DNA from: Kaistella yonginensis
GTDB taxonomy: Bacteria; Bacteroidota; Bacteroidia; Flavobacteriales; Weeksellaceae
Direction: 5' to 3'
Assembly (NCBI RefSeq): GCF_030409525.1
Contig: NZ_JAUFQB010000017.1
Span: forward strand, 62,001 to 126,000
DNA length: 64,000 nt
Positions within the stretch are counted from its first letter, which is position 1. The number at the start of each line of letters is the position of its first letter. The notes beneath the pieces were generated by a model. The model was given only the letters and a program-made list of their open reading frames with translations, did not search any database and was not told the DNA's origin. Positions 17,778-27,316 of the stretch are shown piece by piece. The position numbers and the translations under genes are program-made.

Positions 17778-18911
17778 TTATTGCTTTAATTTTACGATAA
17801 CGTCTTTAATTCTGATTCGATCGGCATCGGTGAGACTTGAGCCAGAGGGTAAACATAAACCATTATTAAATAATTCTTCTGCGACCTTAGTGCCATAGTA
17901 AGGGGTGTTTGCAAAAATAGGTTGCAGGTGCATAGGCTTCCACAAAGGTCGTGATTCTATATTTTGGTCCAAAAATTTCAATCTTAACTCTTCGCAGGAA
18001 AAGGCAGCTTTCTGTGGGTCTATAGTAATTGCAGATAACCAGTGGTTGGATTTGTAATCTTGATTGGGTTCCACAAAAACGGCAATCCCCTCAAAATCTT
18101 TAAAAAGATCTTGGTAAAATTGATTATTTTTTCTTCTTGCTGCAACTCTTTGATCTAAAACTTCCATTTGCCCTCTACCAATACCGGCTGAAATATTACT
18201 CATGCGATAGTTATAGCCAATTTCGGAATGCTGATAATGAGGAGCATCGTCTCTGGCTTGGGTAGAAAGAAAAACAGCTTTTTCTTTTCCTTCTTTCGTT
18301 TTACACACGAGCGCGCCACCTCCGGAAGTGGTAATGATTTTGTTTCCGTTAAAGCTCAATATCGACATTTCACCGAAGGTACCACAGTTTTGACCGCTAT
18401 AGGTTGAACCCAAAGCTTCCGCAGCATCTTCAATTAATGGTATTTGGTATTTATTTGAAATTTCAAGAATCTCTTTCATCTTAGCTGGCATTCCGTAAAG
18501 GTGTACAACGATGATGGCTTTTGGTTTTTTCCCTTTGGCGATTCGATCTACTATTGCTTCTTCGAGTGCAATGGGACACATGTTCCAGGTTTCTTTTTCG
18601 CTATCGATAAAAACAGGCGTTGCCCCTTGATACGCAATGGGATTTGCTGAAGCAGAGAACGTAAAGGTTTGACATATAACCTCATCATCACGTTTTACCC
18701 CTAAGATTATTAAAGCCAAATGCAATGCAGCAGTTCCGGCACTTAAGGCAGCAACTTCAACATCATGATTTAAGTATTTTTTTAAATCGTCTTCGAAATT
18801 ATTAACATTTGGACCTAAAGGAGCTACCCAATTTTGTTCAAATGCTTCATGTATATAATTCAATTCTGTTCCACCCATATGTGGTGAAGAAAGCCATATT
18901 TTAGAATTCAT
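17778..18911 (-). CDS. DegT/DnrJ/EryC1/StrS aminotransferase, PglE-like
   Basis: PLP-dependent aminotransferase that puts an amino group on a 4-keto nucleotide sugar. All fold-type I parts are present in its 377 residues: the N-terminal WLSSPHMGGTELNYI, the SAGTAALHLAL PLP-phosphate region, the EDAAEALGS segment with the PLP-stacking Asp, and the Schiff-base Lys in LSFNGNKIITTSGGG. The starting WLSSPHMGG and the neighbours (a PglD-like acetyltransferase and a PglC-like phosphosugar transferase directly upstream) point to UDP-2-acetamido-4-amino-2,4,6-trideoxyglucose formation, acting after the PglF-like dehydratase at 43-45 kb. The exact sugar is an inference. Confidence 0.88.
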   Translation of the reverse strand: MNSKIWLSSPHMGGTELNYIHEAFEQNWVAPLGPNVNNFEDDLKKYLNHDVEVAALSAGTAALHLALIILGVKRDDEVICQTFTFSASANPIAYQGATPVFIDSEKETWNMCPIALEEAIVDRIAKGKKPKAIIVVHLYGMPAKMKEILEISNKYQIPLIEDAAEALGSTYSGQNCGTFGEMSILSFNGNKIITTSGGGALVCKTKEGKEKAVFLSTQARDDAPHYQHSEIGYNYRMSNISAGIGRGQMEVLDQRVAARRKNNQFYQDLFKDFEGIAVFVEPNQDYKSNHWLSAITIDPQKAAFSCEELRLKFLDQNIESRPLWKPMHLQPIFANTPYYGTKVAEELFNNGLCLPSGSSLTDADRIRIKDVIVKLKQ

Positions 18912-18920
18912 TTTGATAAT

Positions 18921-19562
18921 TTAATTGTGAAATTTAATTGGTTTAGCTGGAATACCAACCGCAGTACAATGTGATGGAAGTGATTTTGCAACTACAGCGC
19001 CAGCTCCTATAATCGTGTATTGACCAATTTCTAATAAATTTATAATTTTAGCTCCAGTTCCCACATAAACACCCTCTTGTAATACGACCTCCCCAGATAT
19101 GTTTACACCAGGCATGAATGAAGAATAGCTGCCAACAGTTGTGTCATGACCGACCGTACATGAAAGATTAAGAATCACAAAATCTTCAATTTTTATATTT
19201 ACAGTAATAACGACACCTGCACAAATAATGTTTCCTTTTCCTAGAACAACTTCATCAGTGCCAATAAACACGTTGGGATGTATTAAATTAGGAAAATCGA
19301 TATGATTGTTTTTTATAAGTTGCACGATACTTTTTTTGGTGTGCGGATCAGCAATGCTGATTGCAATAGAAAGATTTTCTCTAACACGATTTATATCATC
19401 TACTTTTCCTAAATAAGGCAGCCCATTTATTTCGGCATCAAAAAATTTATCATCATAGAAACCTACAATTTCAAATTGGGGGTCGACTTTATTAATTTGT
19501 TCAATTAACATCTTAACTTCCCGCCCAAATCCACCTGCACCAATAATTGCAATTTTTTTCAT
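18921..19562 (-). CDS. PglD-like nucleotide-sugar acetyltransferase
   Basis: Left-handed beta-helix acyltransferase of 213 residues. The N-terminal Rossmann-like UDP-binding part (KKIAIIGAGGFGREV, then IVGFYDDK) is typical of PglD/NeuD. Hexapeptide repeats follow from about residue 95, including LNLSCTVGHDTTVG, where the His is the probable general base. It should acetylate the 4-amino group made by the neighbouring PglE-like enzyme, using acetyl-CoA. It overlaps the sugar-transferase gene by one base. Confidence 0.87.
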   Translation of the reverse strand: MKKIAIIGAGGFGREVKMLIEQINKVDPQFEIVGFYDDKFFDAEINGLPYLGKVDDINRVRENLSIAISIADPHTKKSIVQLIKNNHIDFPNLIHPNVFIGTDEVVLGKGNIICAGVVITVNIKIEDFVILNLSCTVGHDTTVGSYSSFMPGVNISGEVVLQEGVYVGTGAKIINLLEIGQYTIIGAGAVVAKSLPSHCTAVGIPAKPIKFHN

Positions 19563-20167
19563 TATATATTTCCTTTAAATTCTTCAGAGGTCACATGTCC
19601 CTCTTGTGTTATACCTTCTGATACAAATACTTTCTTCACGGTCATCAGCAGAATTTTCACATCCAATAAAAAACTCAGATGATCAACATACCAAACATCG
19701 TACTCAAATTTTTGCTCCCAACTGATGGTGTTTCTCCCATTCACTTGTGCCCAACCTGTGATTCCTGGTTTTACTTCATTTCTTCTTCTTTGCACATCGT
19801 TATAAAGTTTCAGATATTCCGGAAGCAACGGGCGTGGCCCAATTAATGACATTTCCCCTTTCAAAACATTAATGAGCTGCGGAATTTCATCTAAAGAGGT
19901 TTTCCGTACGAAAGCACCAATTTCTGTTAACCTTTCGGAATCTGGCAACAAATCACCATTACTATTTTTCCGGTCATTCATTGTTTTGAACTTAATAATC
20001 TTGAAAATCTTTCCATTTTTCCCTGGTCTATTTTGAAAAAAGAAAGGTTTCCCCTGATTTGAAAAGAAAAGGCCGATGGTAACGATCACAAACACGGGAC
20101 TTAAGAGCAATAAACCTAAAAAAGAAGCGATAAAATCAAAAAAAGTCTTGAGAGCGGTTTTGTACAT
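19562..20167 (-). CDS. Initiating sugar-1-phosphate transferase, PglC-like
   Basis: Monotopic phosphoglycosyl transferase that loads the first sugar phosphate on undecaprenyl phosphate at the inner face of the membrane. The 201 residues cover only the minimal catalytic unit: one N-terminal reentrant membrane segment (FDFIASFLGLLLLSPVFVI), then FFFQNRPGKNGK, the catalytic Asp-Glu in KTSLDEIPQL, MSLIGPRPLLPEY, and VKPGITGWAQVNGRN. Gene order with PglD- and PglE-like genes suggests a bacillosamine-type or similar trideoxy sugar as the first residue of the repeat unit. Confidence 0.92.
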   Translation of the reverse strand: MYKTALKTFFDFIASFLGLLLLSPVFVIVTIGLFFSNQGKPFFFQNRPGKNGKIFKIIKFKTMNDRKNSNGDLLPDSERLTEIGAFVRKTSLDEIPQLINVLKGEMSLIGPRPLLPEYLKLYNDVQRRRNEVKPGITGWAQVNGRNTISWEQKFEYDVWYVDHLSFLLDVKILLMTVKKVFVSEGITQEGHVTSEEFKGNI

Positions 20168-20274
20168 TATTGTTTACTTTAAACGAATTTTATTTGCAAA
20201 TTTATCGAAATTTTATGATTCTATTTTGCAAAATATTGATGAGTTAGTTTCGATTTGATTATAAAAACTAGGCC

Positions 20275-21486
20275 TTATTTTAGCTTATTGATGATTTTCT
20301 CATACGACTGTGAAACCAAAAAATTTTCTTCTAAATAGGTGCTACAATTTTCACCCAATGTTAGAAATTCTCCTGCAGTTAAATCACAGAAATAGTCAAG
20401 TGCTTTTTTCATCTGCGCGGCATCTTCCGCAAGAACATACTTCCCGCACTGGTTTTTTTCTACTTCTGTTCCAACATCAGTATTTCCATCTGCTGCAACT
20501 AAAACAGGCAATTTCGCTTCTAAATAAGACAACAATCGCGAGGGGAAATTGGGGATGGTAAAGTCTTTGTGAAGAAAGATCATTCCTATATCGCAAGATT
20601 TTACAAGACGATCATATTCGATCTTGGGCACCCCGAAAAGCAATTGGGCATTCTGCGGTTTGTTTTCTTTAAACCAATTTTGAATGCGCGTAAACTCTGT
20701 TCCTGAGCCTACGATGAGAAAATAGATTCGAGGGTCATTTTTGGTTGCTTCGATGGTTTGTAATAAAAAATCTAACCCTTGTGGAATTCCCAGGTTGCCA
20801 CCATAAATAAAAATTTTTCTGTTTAAGGGCAATTTGTATTTTTCTTTAATTAAAGTTTTTTCCTCCTCGCTTAAACTTACATATGGGATTGGTGCGATAG
20901 AGTTGGGATTAACCTCGACCTTTAGTGGATTAACAGTGGGATTGTGAGCCAATACATACTGTCGATTAGCTTCTGACATGCATCCAATAAAGTCAGAAAC
21001 TTCATATAGTTTTTTTTCTTTCGCTCGGAAAACCTTATAGATTAAACCATTCTTCGACATCAGTTTCATATCCACCGCATTTTGAGGGAAAATGTCTTTC
21101 AGCAGTAGATAGGATTTTGCACCATCTCGCAACTTTACATATTGAATTACTTTTGAAAACGTAATGGGCGGCGTAGAATACAAGACCAAATCAAACTTTA
21201 CGTTTTTGAAATATTTTTTTAAGGCGTAAAGATAGAGATATTCAATGCTGAGCGTAGCCAAGCCTTTTTCAACACTGTTCGTTTTCTGGATATTCAAAGT
21301 TTTTACATTCAGAAAGTGTGCATTCTGTTCTGAGCTTAGGCTCGAGGCATTTTTTTCTCTTCTTTCAGTTGGGCTTATAATATAAATATTATGCTGGTGT
21401 GCAACAAATTCACGCATCAGGTCATGATAAATCCCCCTTGCTTGCAAGGTATCAATTTTCAGTAACGTAAGGAATAATATATTCAT
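20275..21486 (-). CDS. wbuB: Glycosyltransferase WbuB-like (L-fucosamine transfer)
   Basis: GT4-family transferase of 403 residues. It starts MNILFLTLLKIDTLQARGIY, close to the WbuB pattern, and has YGGNLGIPQGLDFLL and PSRLLSYLEAKLPVL in the C-terminal half. In E. coli loci wbuB follows the fnlABC genes and moves L-FucNAc or its amidine derivative. Here it sits directly after fnlC, 8 bp away, so the same role is likely. Cytoplasmic, membrane-associated. Confidence 0.85.
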   Translation of the reverse strand: MNILFLTLLKIDTLQARGIYHDLMREFVAHQHNIYIISPTERREKNASSLSSEQNAHFLNVKTLNIQKTNSVEKGLATLSIEYLYLYALKKYFKNVKFDLVLYSTPPITFSKVIQYVKLRDGAKSYLLLKDIFPQNAVDMKLMSKNGLIYKVFRAKEKKLYEVSDFIGCMSEANRQYVLAHNPTVNPLKVEVNPNSIAPIPYVSLSEEEKTLIKEKYKLPLNRKIFIYGGNLGIPQGLDFLLQTIEATKNDPRIYFLIVGSGTEFTRIQNWFKENKPQNAQLLFGVPKIEYDRLVKSCDIGMIFLHKDFTIPNFPSRLLSYLEAKLPVLVAADGNTDVGTEVEKNQCGKYVLAEDAAQMKKALDYFCDLTAGEFLTLGENCSTYLEENFLVSQSYEKIINKLK

Positions 21487-21494
21487 CCCTTCTT

Positions 21495-22631
21495 TTAAAA
21501 TTTACTCCAAACAACCCTGTTTACATAATCCGTGTAGCTCAAAATAATTCGAACCACTTTCTGGGAAACATTGGGCATCGAATAATCAGAAACACAACGA
21601 TAATTTCTTTCTGAACCAGTTTTTTGTTGTTGCAGTTGTGTTAAACCCTGCATAATTCTTTCCGATGAAAGCCCTACCATCATTACACTTGCCTCCTCCA
21701 TTGCTTCGGGTCTTTCATGTGCGTCTCTAATGTTTAAAGCACGAAAATTTAGAATAGATGATTCTTCTGAAATGGTTCCCGAGTCTGATAAAACGGCATA
21801 ACTGCGCATTTGTAAAGCATTGTAATCATGAAAACCCAAGGGTTTTAAAAACTGAACTTCTGGACGTACTTTTACTTGTTTTTTATCGATCATATTTCGT
21901 GTTCTCGGATGAGTTGAAACAATAATCGGAAACCCAAATTTCTCTGCAATGGCATTTAAGCTTTCGATCAAACCCTCAAAATTCTTTTCAGAATTAATAT
22001 TTTCTTCACGGTGTGAACTGACCACAAAATATTTTCCTTCCTCCAAATGAAGTTTCGACAAAATGGTTGATTTTTCAATTTCAGGGAGGTAATGATTTAA
22101 AACTTCAAACATGGGGGATCCAGTTTTAATGATTCGATCAGCAGGAAGCCCTTCTCTTAGTAGATATTCACGAGCGATATCGCTGTAGGTTAAATTCACA
22201 TCAGAAGTATGATCTACAATTTTACGATTGGTTTCTTCGGGTACTCTTTGATCGAAACATCTATTTCCGGCTTCCATATGGAAAATCGGAATTTGTCTTT
22301 TCTTCGCAGGAATTGCGCACAAACAAGAGTTGGTGTCGCCCAGGACCAAAAAAGCTTCTGGCTGTAATTCTTCTAAAAGTGGATCTATTTTAATGAGGAT
22401 ATTCCCAACGGTTTCGGTCGCTGTTTTGCCAGCAGCTTCTAAAAAGTAGTCAGGTTTTCTTAAGCCTAAGTCTTCAAAAAATATTTGATTAAGTTCGTAA
22501 TCGTAGTTTTGACCGGTATGAACGATGGTGTGTTCGATGGCTTCTGACTCATCTAGTGCGATCAGAACGCGTGACAGTCTAATTATTTCCGGACGGGTTC
22601 CTACGACCGTCATTACTTTCATTTTCTTCAT
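21495..22631 (-). CDS. fnlC: UDP-N-acetylglucosamine 2-epimerase-type enzyme FnlC
   Basis: Non-hydrolysing UDP-HexNAc 2-epimerase of 378 residues. MTVVGTRPEIIRLSRV opens the protein. VLGDTNSCLCA, PIFHMEAGNRCFDQRVPEE, VSSHREEN and the LSDSGTISEESS nucleotide-binding site follow in the family order. With FnlA and FnlB it gives UDP-L-FucNAc (2-epimerisation of the L-talo/pneumosamine form). The gene overlaps the end of the preceding polymerase gene by 53 bp if the first ATG is used; the fourth codon is also ATG. Confidence 0.93.
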   Translation of the reverse strand: MKKMKVMTVVGTRPEIIRLSRVLIALDESEAIEHTIVHTGQNYDYELNQIFFEDLGLRKPDYFLEAAGKTATETVGNILIKIDPLLEELQPEAFLVLGDTNSCLCAIPAKKRQIPIFHMEAGNRCFDQRVPEETNRKIVDHTSDVNLTYSDIAREYLLREGLPADRIIKTGSPMFEVLNHYLPEIEKSTILSKLHLEEGKYFVVSSHREENINSEKNFEGLIESLNAIAEKFGFPIIVSTHPRTRNMIDKKQVKVRPEVQFLKPLGFHDYNALQMRSYAVLSDSGTISEESSILNFRALNIRDAHERPEAMEEASVMMVGLSSERIMQGLTQLQQQKTGSERNYRCVSDYSMPNVSQKVVRIILSYTDYVNRVVWSKF

Positions 22632-23808
22632 TGTGATTGTTTAAACTAATACCTATTATGATGCTGCTAAAATACAAAAATTCTGGTACGGAATATAGTG
22701 CAAAAGAAGTGGATGAAAGTACGAAATATTGCAAAAATAAAGTAAAAAATAAAAGATGATAGCAATTGTTGATTTTAAAAGAAAAGAGACTGAAATTCTG
22801 AAAGACTGGCAAGAATTTAAGTACATAAATAACAAGTCCTACTACTCCAGTCGCCATTAACAATTCTAAAAAAAGATTATGCGGATACATCCCATCTTCA
22901 TAATGCGTTCTGCCACCAAATAATTGGCTGGCTTTAAAAATATCCAATGCTCGTTCAAAAAGTGGTGTTCTTAAACTATTGTCCCCTTCAAAAAGCCACT
23001 TGTAAGTTCGATCTACAAACATAATTTCATATTGATCACTTTTTCCGAAGTAATAAATCCCTACTATTGCTAGGCAAAGCAAAAGTAAAAACATTCCAAT
23101 GAATTTAAAATTTCTCTTCACAATTAAAAGGTATGGAACAACCACCATGATCGCCAAAAACGGACTTCGAGCACCTGCTATGAAAATAGTATACAAACCG
23201 AGTAACAAACCGTATCCCGTTATATATAAAGACAACCCTTTAGCATCGAAAAATATAAAAAATAGAGAAATCAGGGCTAATGATGCACCTAAGTGACCAT
23301 AAGAAATATAGTAAATACTAAAGATAAATAAACGACTGGAGCCATGTGGCATTACCAAAGCATACATCAAATTGATAGTAAGCATCGCCAATAAAGTATA
23401 AAAAAAGCCCTTACTTACTAAGGCTAAATCAACCTTTTTATAATCGATAAAGAGTAAGGCAACGGAGGGAATCCAGGCTATCAATAGAATTCTTATATAA
23501 ATTTCTAAAAATCTTTCTCCAAACAATTCGGTGTAGAAATCTTGAGTAAAACTTAGGTAACTTTTTGTGAGATAAAGCAACCAAAAGAGGGTCAGCGAAA
23601 TAACTGCAACATTTCTTAACTTTTTAAAACTGAAGTTTTTATAAATGATATATAAGGAAAAGAAAAACACCAACAATCGGTAAGGAACCGAAAATATTTT
23701 AGAATCCTCCACACCCAATGGTGTAGCAAATGCACTAAAAACGGTGTATCCTGTAACGATAAGTAGTAAATACCAGACTTCTGACGTATACTTTTTAAAA
23801 ATATCCAT
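22579..23808 (-). CDS. O-antigen polymerase/ligase-like membrane protein 1 (Wzy candidate)
   Basis: About 409 residues with 10-12 membrane segments and a larger loop in the second half containing the Wzy_C/WaaL-like region RTHYEDGMYPHNLFLELLMATGVVG. The PHNLFLE motif is the hallmark of bacterial O-antigen polymerases and ligases. I start at MDIFKKYTSEV (23808), one base after fnlB ends. A second protein of the same type lies at 31.2-32.4 kb, so one may polymerise and the other ligate. Assignment between Wzy and WaaL is not possible from sequence alone. Confidence 0.8.
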   Translation of the reverse strand: MDIFKKYTSEVWYLLLIVTGYTVFSAFATPLGVEDSKIFSVPYRLLVFFFSLYIIYKNFSFKKLRNVAVISLTLFWLLYLTKSYLSFTQDFYTELFGERFLEIYIRILLIAWIPSVALLFIDYKKVDLALVSKGFFYTLLAMLTINLMYALVMPHGSSRLFIFSIYYISYGHLGASLALISLFFIFFDAKGLSLYITGYGLLLGLYTIFIAGARSPFLAIMVVVPYLLIVKRNFKFIGMFLLLLCLAIVGIYYFGKSDQYEIMFVDRTYKWLFEGDNSLRTPLFERALDIFKASQLFGGRTHYEDGMYPHNLFLELLMATGVVGLVIYVLKFLPVFQNFSLFSFKINNCYHLLFFTLFLQYFVLSSTSFALYSVPEFLYFSSIIIGISLNNHNEENESNDGRRNPSGNN

Positions 23809-23809
23809 T

Positions 23810-24928
23810 CTAAACCTTTTCAAAATAAGTATCTGGATCTACCGCATTATAGGGTTCGTTGATCCAAAAAATGGTTAAAAGTTCCTCGTTCCCAATATTT
23901 TTTATATTATGGGTGTACCAAATCGGCATATCTACGTAGGCAGGCTCGCTTCCATCCAAATAAAAATCAAATACTTCGGTGGTATTGATCTTCCTTAGTT
24001 GAATTAAGGCCTTCCCTTTAATTACAGTAAATCGTTCAATTTTCCGGGTATGATAATGATCTCCGCGGGTAATGCCAGGAACGGTGGTAGAAAAAGAACA
24101 TTGTCCGCCAATACCAAGCCGGATTACTTCTACAAAAGCTCCACGCGGATCAGTATGCTGCGTTAATTTTACGGGATAATGGGTGGCCATATCAAAATAA
24201 CAGCGGTAGGTGTTGAAAAGCTGATAATCAAAACTGGTAGTAAGCTCTGGAATTTCGCCACCTTCAAAATAAAGTTTTTTGAAGTTTTGTAATTTTCCTA
24301 AAACTTCAGATACTTTAATTGAAGTTGTAAAAGGCACTACGTATTGTTCAATGGTACTGCTCCCCTGAATTTGGTTAAGCATTTCCTGAACCAGCTCACC
24401 TGCATAAATTAATTTCACCTCGCCATCCATATCGATCGTTGGCGTTTCACCATGACTTAATTGATGACAAAAAGTGGCAATGAAAGAGTTATAGTACGGC
24501 TGGCCAAAAGGACCAAAAACATTAGGTATAATCATTCCGGTAAAAATACCACCGGCGTTTTTCGCCCACTGAGCAAGGAGTGCACGTCCTTCTTTTTTAG
24601 ACTTTCCGTAGAGGTTATCTCTTTCTTCCTGCGAAGAAGAAGAAAATAAAACATGGGGTTTGGAGCCAGTCCGTTCTAATGATTCAACCAAGGTAGTGAC
24701 CAATCCTACATTTTGCTTATAAATTACCTCTGGATCGGGATGCCGATTCATGGCCGCCAGATGCACAATTACATCGCACTGTTTCACAAATTCATCCAGC
24801 ATATCTGGGTTTTCAAAATATTCTTTTTGAAAATCTATTCGTTCATATTCCTCGGGATTTAAACCCAACGTATTGTATAAATGGGATCCTACAAAACCGT
24901 TTTGACCGGTAATTCCTATTCTTTTCAT
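23810..24928 (-). CDS. fnlB: FnlB-like NAD(P)-dependent reductase with C-terminal cupin domain
   Basis: Two-domain protein of 372 residues. The N-terminal SDR part has GITGQNGFVGSHL, VIVHLAAMNRHP and LYGKSKKEGRALL (Tyr-x-x-x-Lys). The C-terminal cupin part runs from about residue 255 (LTQHTDPRGAFVEVIR ... RGDHYHTRKIERFTVIKG). This is the domain order of FnlB/WbjC/Cap5F, which reduces the 4-keto group and supports epimerisation on the way to UDP-L-FucNAc. It stands between the small cupin gene and the polymerase gene with almost no spacing. Confidence 0.92.
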   Translation of the reverse strand: MKRIGITGQNGFVGSHLYNTLGLNPEEYERIDFQKEYFENPDMLDEFVKQCDVIVHLAAMNRHPDPEVIYKQNVGLVTTLVESLERTGSKPHVLFSSSSQEERDNLYGKSKKEGRALLAQWAKNAGGIFTGMIIPNVFGPFGQPYYNSFIATFCHQLSHGETPTIDMDGEVKLIYAGELVQEMLNQIQGSSTIEQYVVPFTTSIKVSEVLGKLQNFKKLYFEGGEIPELTTSFDYQLFNTYRCYFDMATHYPVKLTQHTDPRGAFVEVIRLGIGGQCSFSTTVPGITRGDHYHTRKIERFTVIKGKALIQLRKINTTEVFDFYLDGSEPAYVDMPIWYTHNIKNIGNEELLTIFWINEPYNAVDPDTYFEKV

Positions 24929-24934
24929 TTCTTC

Positions 24935-25360
24935 TTAATCTTTGTTGTCATTAAAATAGTCACTCGGAAATCTAAATTCATCTTGGATTTCACCCAGTTG
25001 ATAATCTGCCAAAAGCAACAGCTTGGATTTCTCTTCCAAGGCTTGAATGGATGATGCAAATCCAGCAGGAACGTGCAGTACATCAAAATTTTCCGTAGTT
25101 AAGACAAATTCGAAGATTGGTAAATCTTTACTGGGGTTTTCCCAATTGTCAATGGGTACTAATTTGATTCTAAAAGATCCCACAACTGCTACAAACCAAC
25201 GCTGCTCTATTTGATGACCTTGCCAAGCACGTACAAAATCCAAACTTTCATTTTCGATGGTGTACACTCTTTTTACCCCAAATGAATTAAAATCATTATT
25301 GAAGGACAAAGTTCCTCGGTGGTCGGTATGATGATTCCCCTTAATTATTTTTGGTTGCAC
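24935..25360 (-). CDS. WxcM/FdtA-like cupin, putative sugar isomerase or epimerase
   Basis: 141-residue single cupin domain. HTDHRGTLSFNNDFN and KRVYTIENESLDFVRAWQGHQIEQRWFVAVVG match the WxcM-like C-terminal / dTDP-sugar isomerase group, and FDVLHVPAGFASS supplies the closing strand. Such small cupins often lie between fnlA and fnlB in Bacteroidota. Its catalytic role there is not established; it might help the epimerisation steps of the FucNAc pathway. A 152-bp space separates it from fnlA. Confidence 0.75.
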   Translation of the reverse strand: MQPKIIKGNHHTDHRGTLSFNNDFNSFGVKRVYTIENESLDFVRAWQGHQIEQRWFVAVVGSFRIKLVPIDNWENPSKDLPIFEFVLTTENFDVLHVPAGFASSIQALEEKSKLLLLADYQLGEIQDEFRFPSDYFNDNKD

Positions 25361-25512
25361 TTTATTTCATTTATTTTTAAATCTTCTCATTTCTAAAGCA
25401 ATAAAGTTCATTTGCCTAAAAGTACATCCTATTTTACTGTTTTAAAAAATACTGATTTTTCGGTTTTTTACTTACAAAAAAAATATCGTGAGACGGTTTG
25501 TTGATAGTAGTT

Positions 25513-26547
25513 TTAATACGGATATTGCATCACCTCTTCGCCGAAAATTTCTTTCCTTATCAAAGGCAAAGTTGAAATTAGTTTCTTAAGACCTTCCACA
25601 TCTTGTTGTTCAGCGTTATGAGAATGGTAATCTTCTCTCATAGAAATATCTTGTTCTCCTTCTGAGAAATATTTAGCATAATTCAGATCTCTGTTATCTG
25701 CGGGAACCCGGTAGAAGTCGCCCATATCTTCAGCATTCAGCATTTCTTCTCTGGTGCAAAGTGTTTCGTACAATTTTTCGCCATGCCGCGTACCAATAAT
25801 TTTTATCGGGGTTTCTTTGCCAGAAAGCTCCATTAACGCTTGCGCTAAATCGCCTATTTTACCTGCTGGCGCTTTGTTTACAAAAAGGTCGCCTGCATTT
25901 CCGTTTTCGAAGGCAAATAAAACCAAATCAACAGCATCTTCCAAAGACATGAAAAAGCGTGACATATTCGGGTCGGTAATGGTGATTTGTTCTCCTTTCT
26001 GAATTTGATTCAAAAACAATGGAATTACAGAACCGCGCGAGGCCATTACATTCCCGTAACGGGTTAAGCATACGGTGGTATCTGTTAAGTTTCTTGCTTC
26101 TGCAACGGCTACTTTTTCCATCATCGCTTTAGAAATACCCATGGCATTGATGGGATAGGCTGCTTTATCGGTGCTGAGGCAGATTACCTTTTGTACTTTA
26201 TTTGAAGCCGCAGCACGAATCACATTTTGGGTTCCTTCTACATTTGTTTTTACTGCTTGCATTGGGAAAAACTCACAAGATGGCACTTGTTTTAAGGCGG
26301 CCGCATGAAAGACATAATCCACGCCACGTGTTGCAGGTTCTACACTGTTAAAATCGCGCACATCTCCGATGTAGTATTTTATTTTATCATTTTTGTAGAG
26401 GTTCCTCATATCGTCTTGTTTTTTCTCGTCGCGGGAAAAAATTCGGATTTCTTTGAAATGATCAGTCGCTAAAAAACGGTTGAGGACTGCTGTACCGAAG
26501 GAGCCTGTTCCACCGGTGATGAGTAGGACTTTATCTTTGATTTTCAT
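25513..26547 (-). CDS. fnlA: UDP-GlcNAc 4,6-dehydratase/3,5-epimerase FnlA
   Basis: SDR of the FlaA1/CapD soluble type, 344 residues. NAD-binding GGTGSFGTAVLNRF is at the N-terminus, then FHAAALKQVPSCEFFP. The catalytic segment has the substitution typical of this family (MGISKAMMEKV, Met in place of Tyr), and RYGNVMASRGSVIPLF follows. It starts UDP-L-FucNAc synthesis from UDP-GlcNAc. The C-terminal helix with YHSHNAEQQDVEGLKKL is as in FnlA/Cap5E. Confidence 0.93.
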   Translation of the reverse strand: MKIKDKVLLITGGTGSFGTAVLNRFLATDHFKEIRIFSRDEKKQDDMRNLYKNDKIKYYIGDVRDFNSVEPATRGVDYVFHAAALKQVPSCEFFPMQAVKTNVEGTQNVIRAAASNKVQKVICLSTDKAAYPINAMGISKAMMEKVAVAEARNLTDTTVCLTRYGNVMASRGSVIPLFLNQIQKGEQITITDPNMSRFFMSLEDAVDLVLFAFENGNAGDLFVNKAPAGKIGDLAQALMELSGKETPIKIIGTRHGEKLYETLCTREEMLNAEDMGDFYRVPADNRDLNYAKYFSEGEQDISMREDYHSHNAEQQDVEGLKKLISTLPLIRKEIFGEEVMQYPY

Positions 26548-26555
26548 AATTTTTT

Positions 26556-27314
26556 TTAATATAAGTTTTCTTTTTCCGCTTTGGTCGGATAATTAATTAA
26601 AACTGCTTTATATACTCCTTTAAAAACAAATAAACTACCTGCTGCAACCCCGATAATTTTATGTTTTTCAATGACTTTCTCAATATCCGCAAGTGATCCT
26701 GCGCCACCCAATACCGTGAGGGGAAGGGTTATTTTTTCGCGAATTTTGTCGATTAAGTGATGATCATATCCTTTCATCACCCCATCTTGATCAATAGAAT
26801 TGATTAGGATTTCACCCGCACCCAACTGCTGTGCTTTCACAACAAAATCAAACGGATTAATACCCGTTCCTTTTTTACCGTTATGCGTAAAAACTTCATA
26901 ACCACCAAAAATTTTTTTCTTCACATCCAAAACTACAATAACGCTTTGGGATCCTACGCGATCGGCGATTTGGGTGATCAATTCGGGGTTCTCTATTACG
27001 GCAGAACTTAGGGCTATTTTTTCGATTCCCAATCCGAATATTTTCTGGGCTTGTTCTATGGTTTTTACGCCGCCGCCGTAGCAAAGAGGCATTCTGGATT
27101 GGTTGGCAATTCTTTCAATTAAACTATAATTCGGCTCTAATCCTTTTGCGGTGGCATCAATATCAAAAACTGCAAGTTCATCTACTTCTTTTTCATTAAA
27201 AATTTTTACTGCATTAATCGGATCTCCTACATATTTAGGGTTCTTAAAATTAACAGTTTTAACCAAGCCATTTTCTTGTAACAATAAACTTGGAATTATT
27301 CTTGGTCTCAGCAT
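26556..27314 (-). CDS. wbuZ: HisF-like cyclase partner of the sugar amidotransferase (WbuZ-like)
   Basis: Beta/alpha barrel of 252 residues with HisF features: RIIPSLLLQENGLVKT, ELAVFDIDATAKG, PLCYGGGVKT, and the phosphate-binding ends TVLGGAGSLADIE and GVAAGSLF. It sits in one set with a HisH-like glutaminase and a WbuX/WbpG amidotransferase, not with other his genes. The expected role is channelling ammonia for acetamidino-sugar formation rather than histidine synthesis. Confidence 0.9.
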   Translation of the reverse strand: MLRPRIIPSLLLQENGLVKTVNFKNPKYVGDPINAVKIFNEKEVDELAVFDIDATAKGLEPNYSLIERIANQSRMPLCYGGGVKTIEQAQKIFGLGIEKIALSSAVIENPELITQIADRVGSQSVIVVLDVKKKIFGGYEVFTHNGKKGTGINPFDFVVKAQQLGAGEILINSIDQDGVMKGYDHHLIDKIREKITLPLTVLGGAGSLADIEKVIEKHKIIGVAAGSLFVFKGVYKAVLINYPTKAEKENLY

Positions 27315-27316
27315 TT

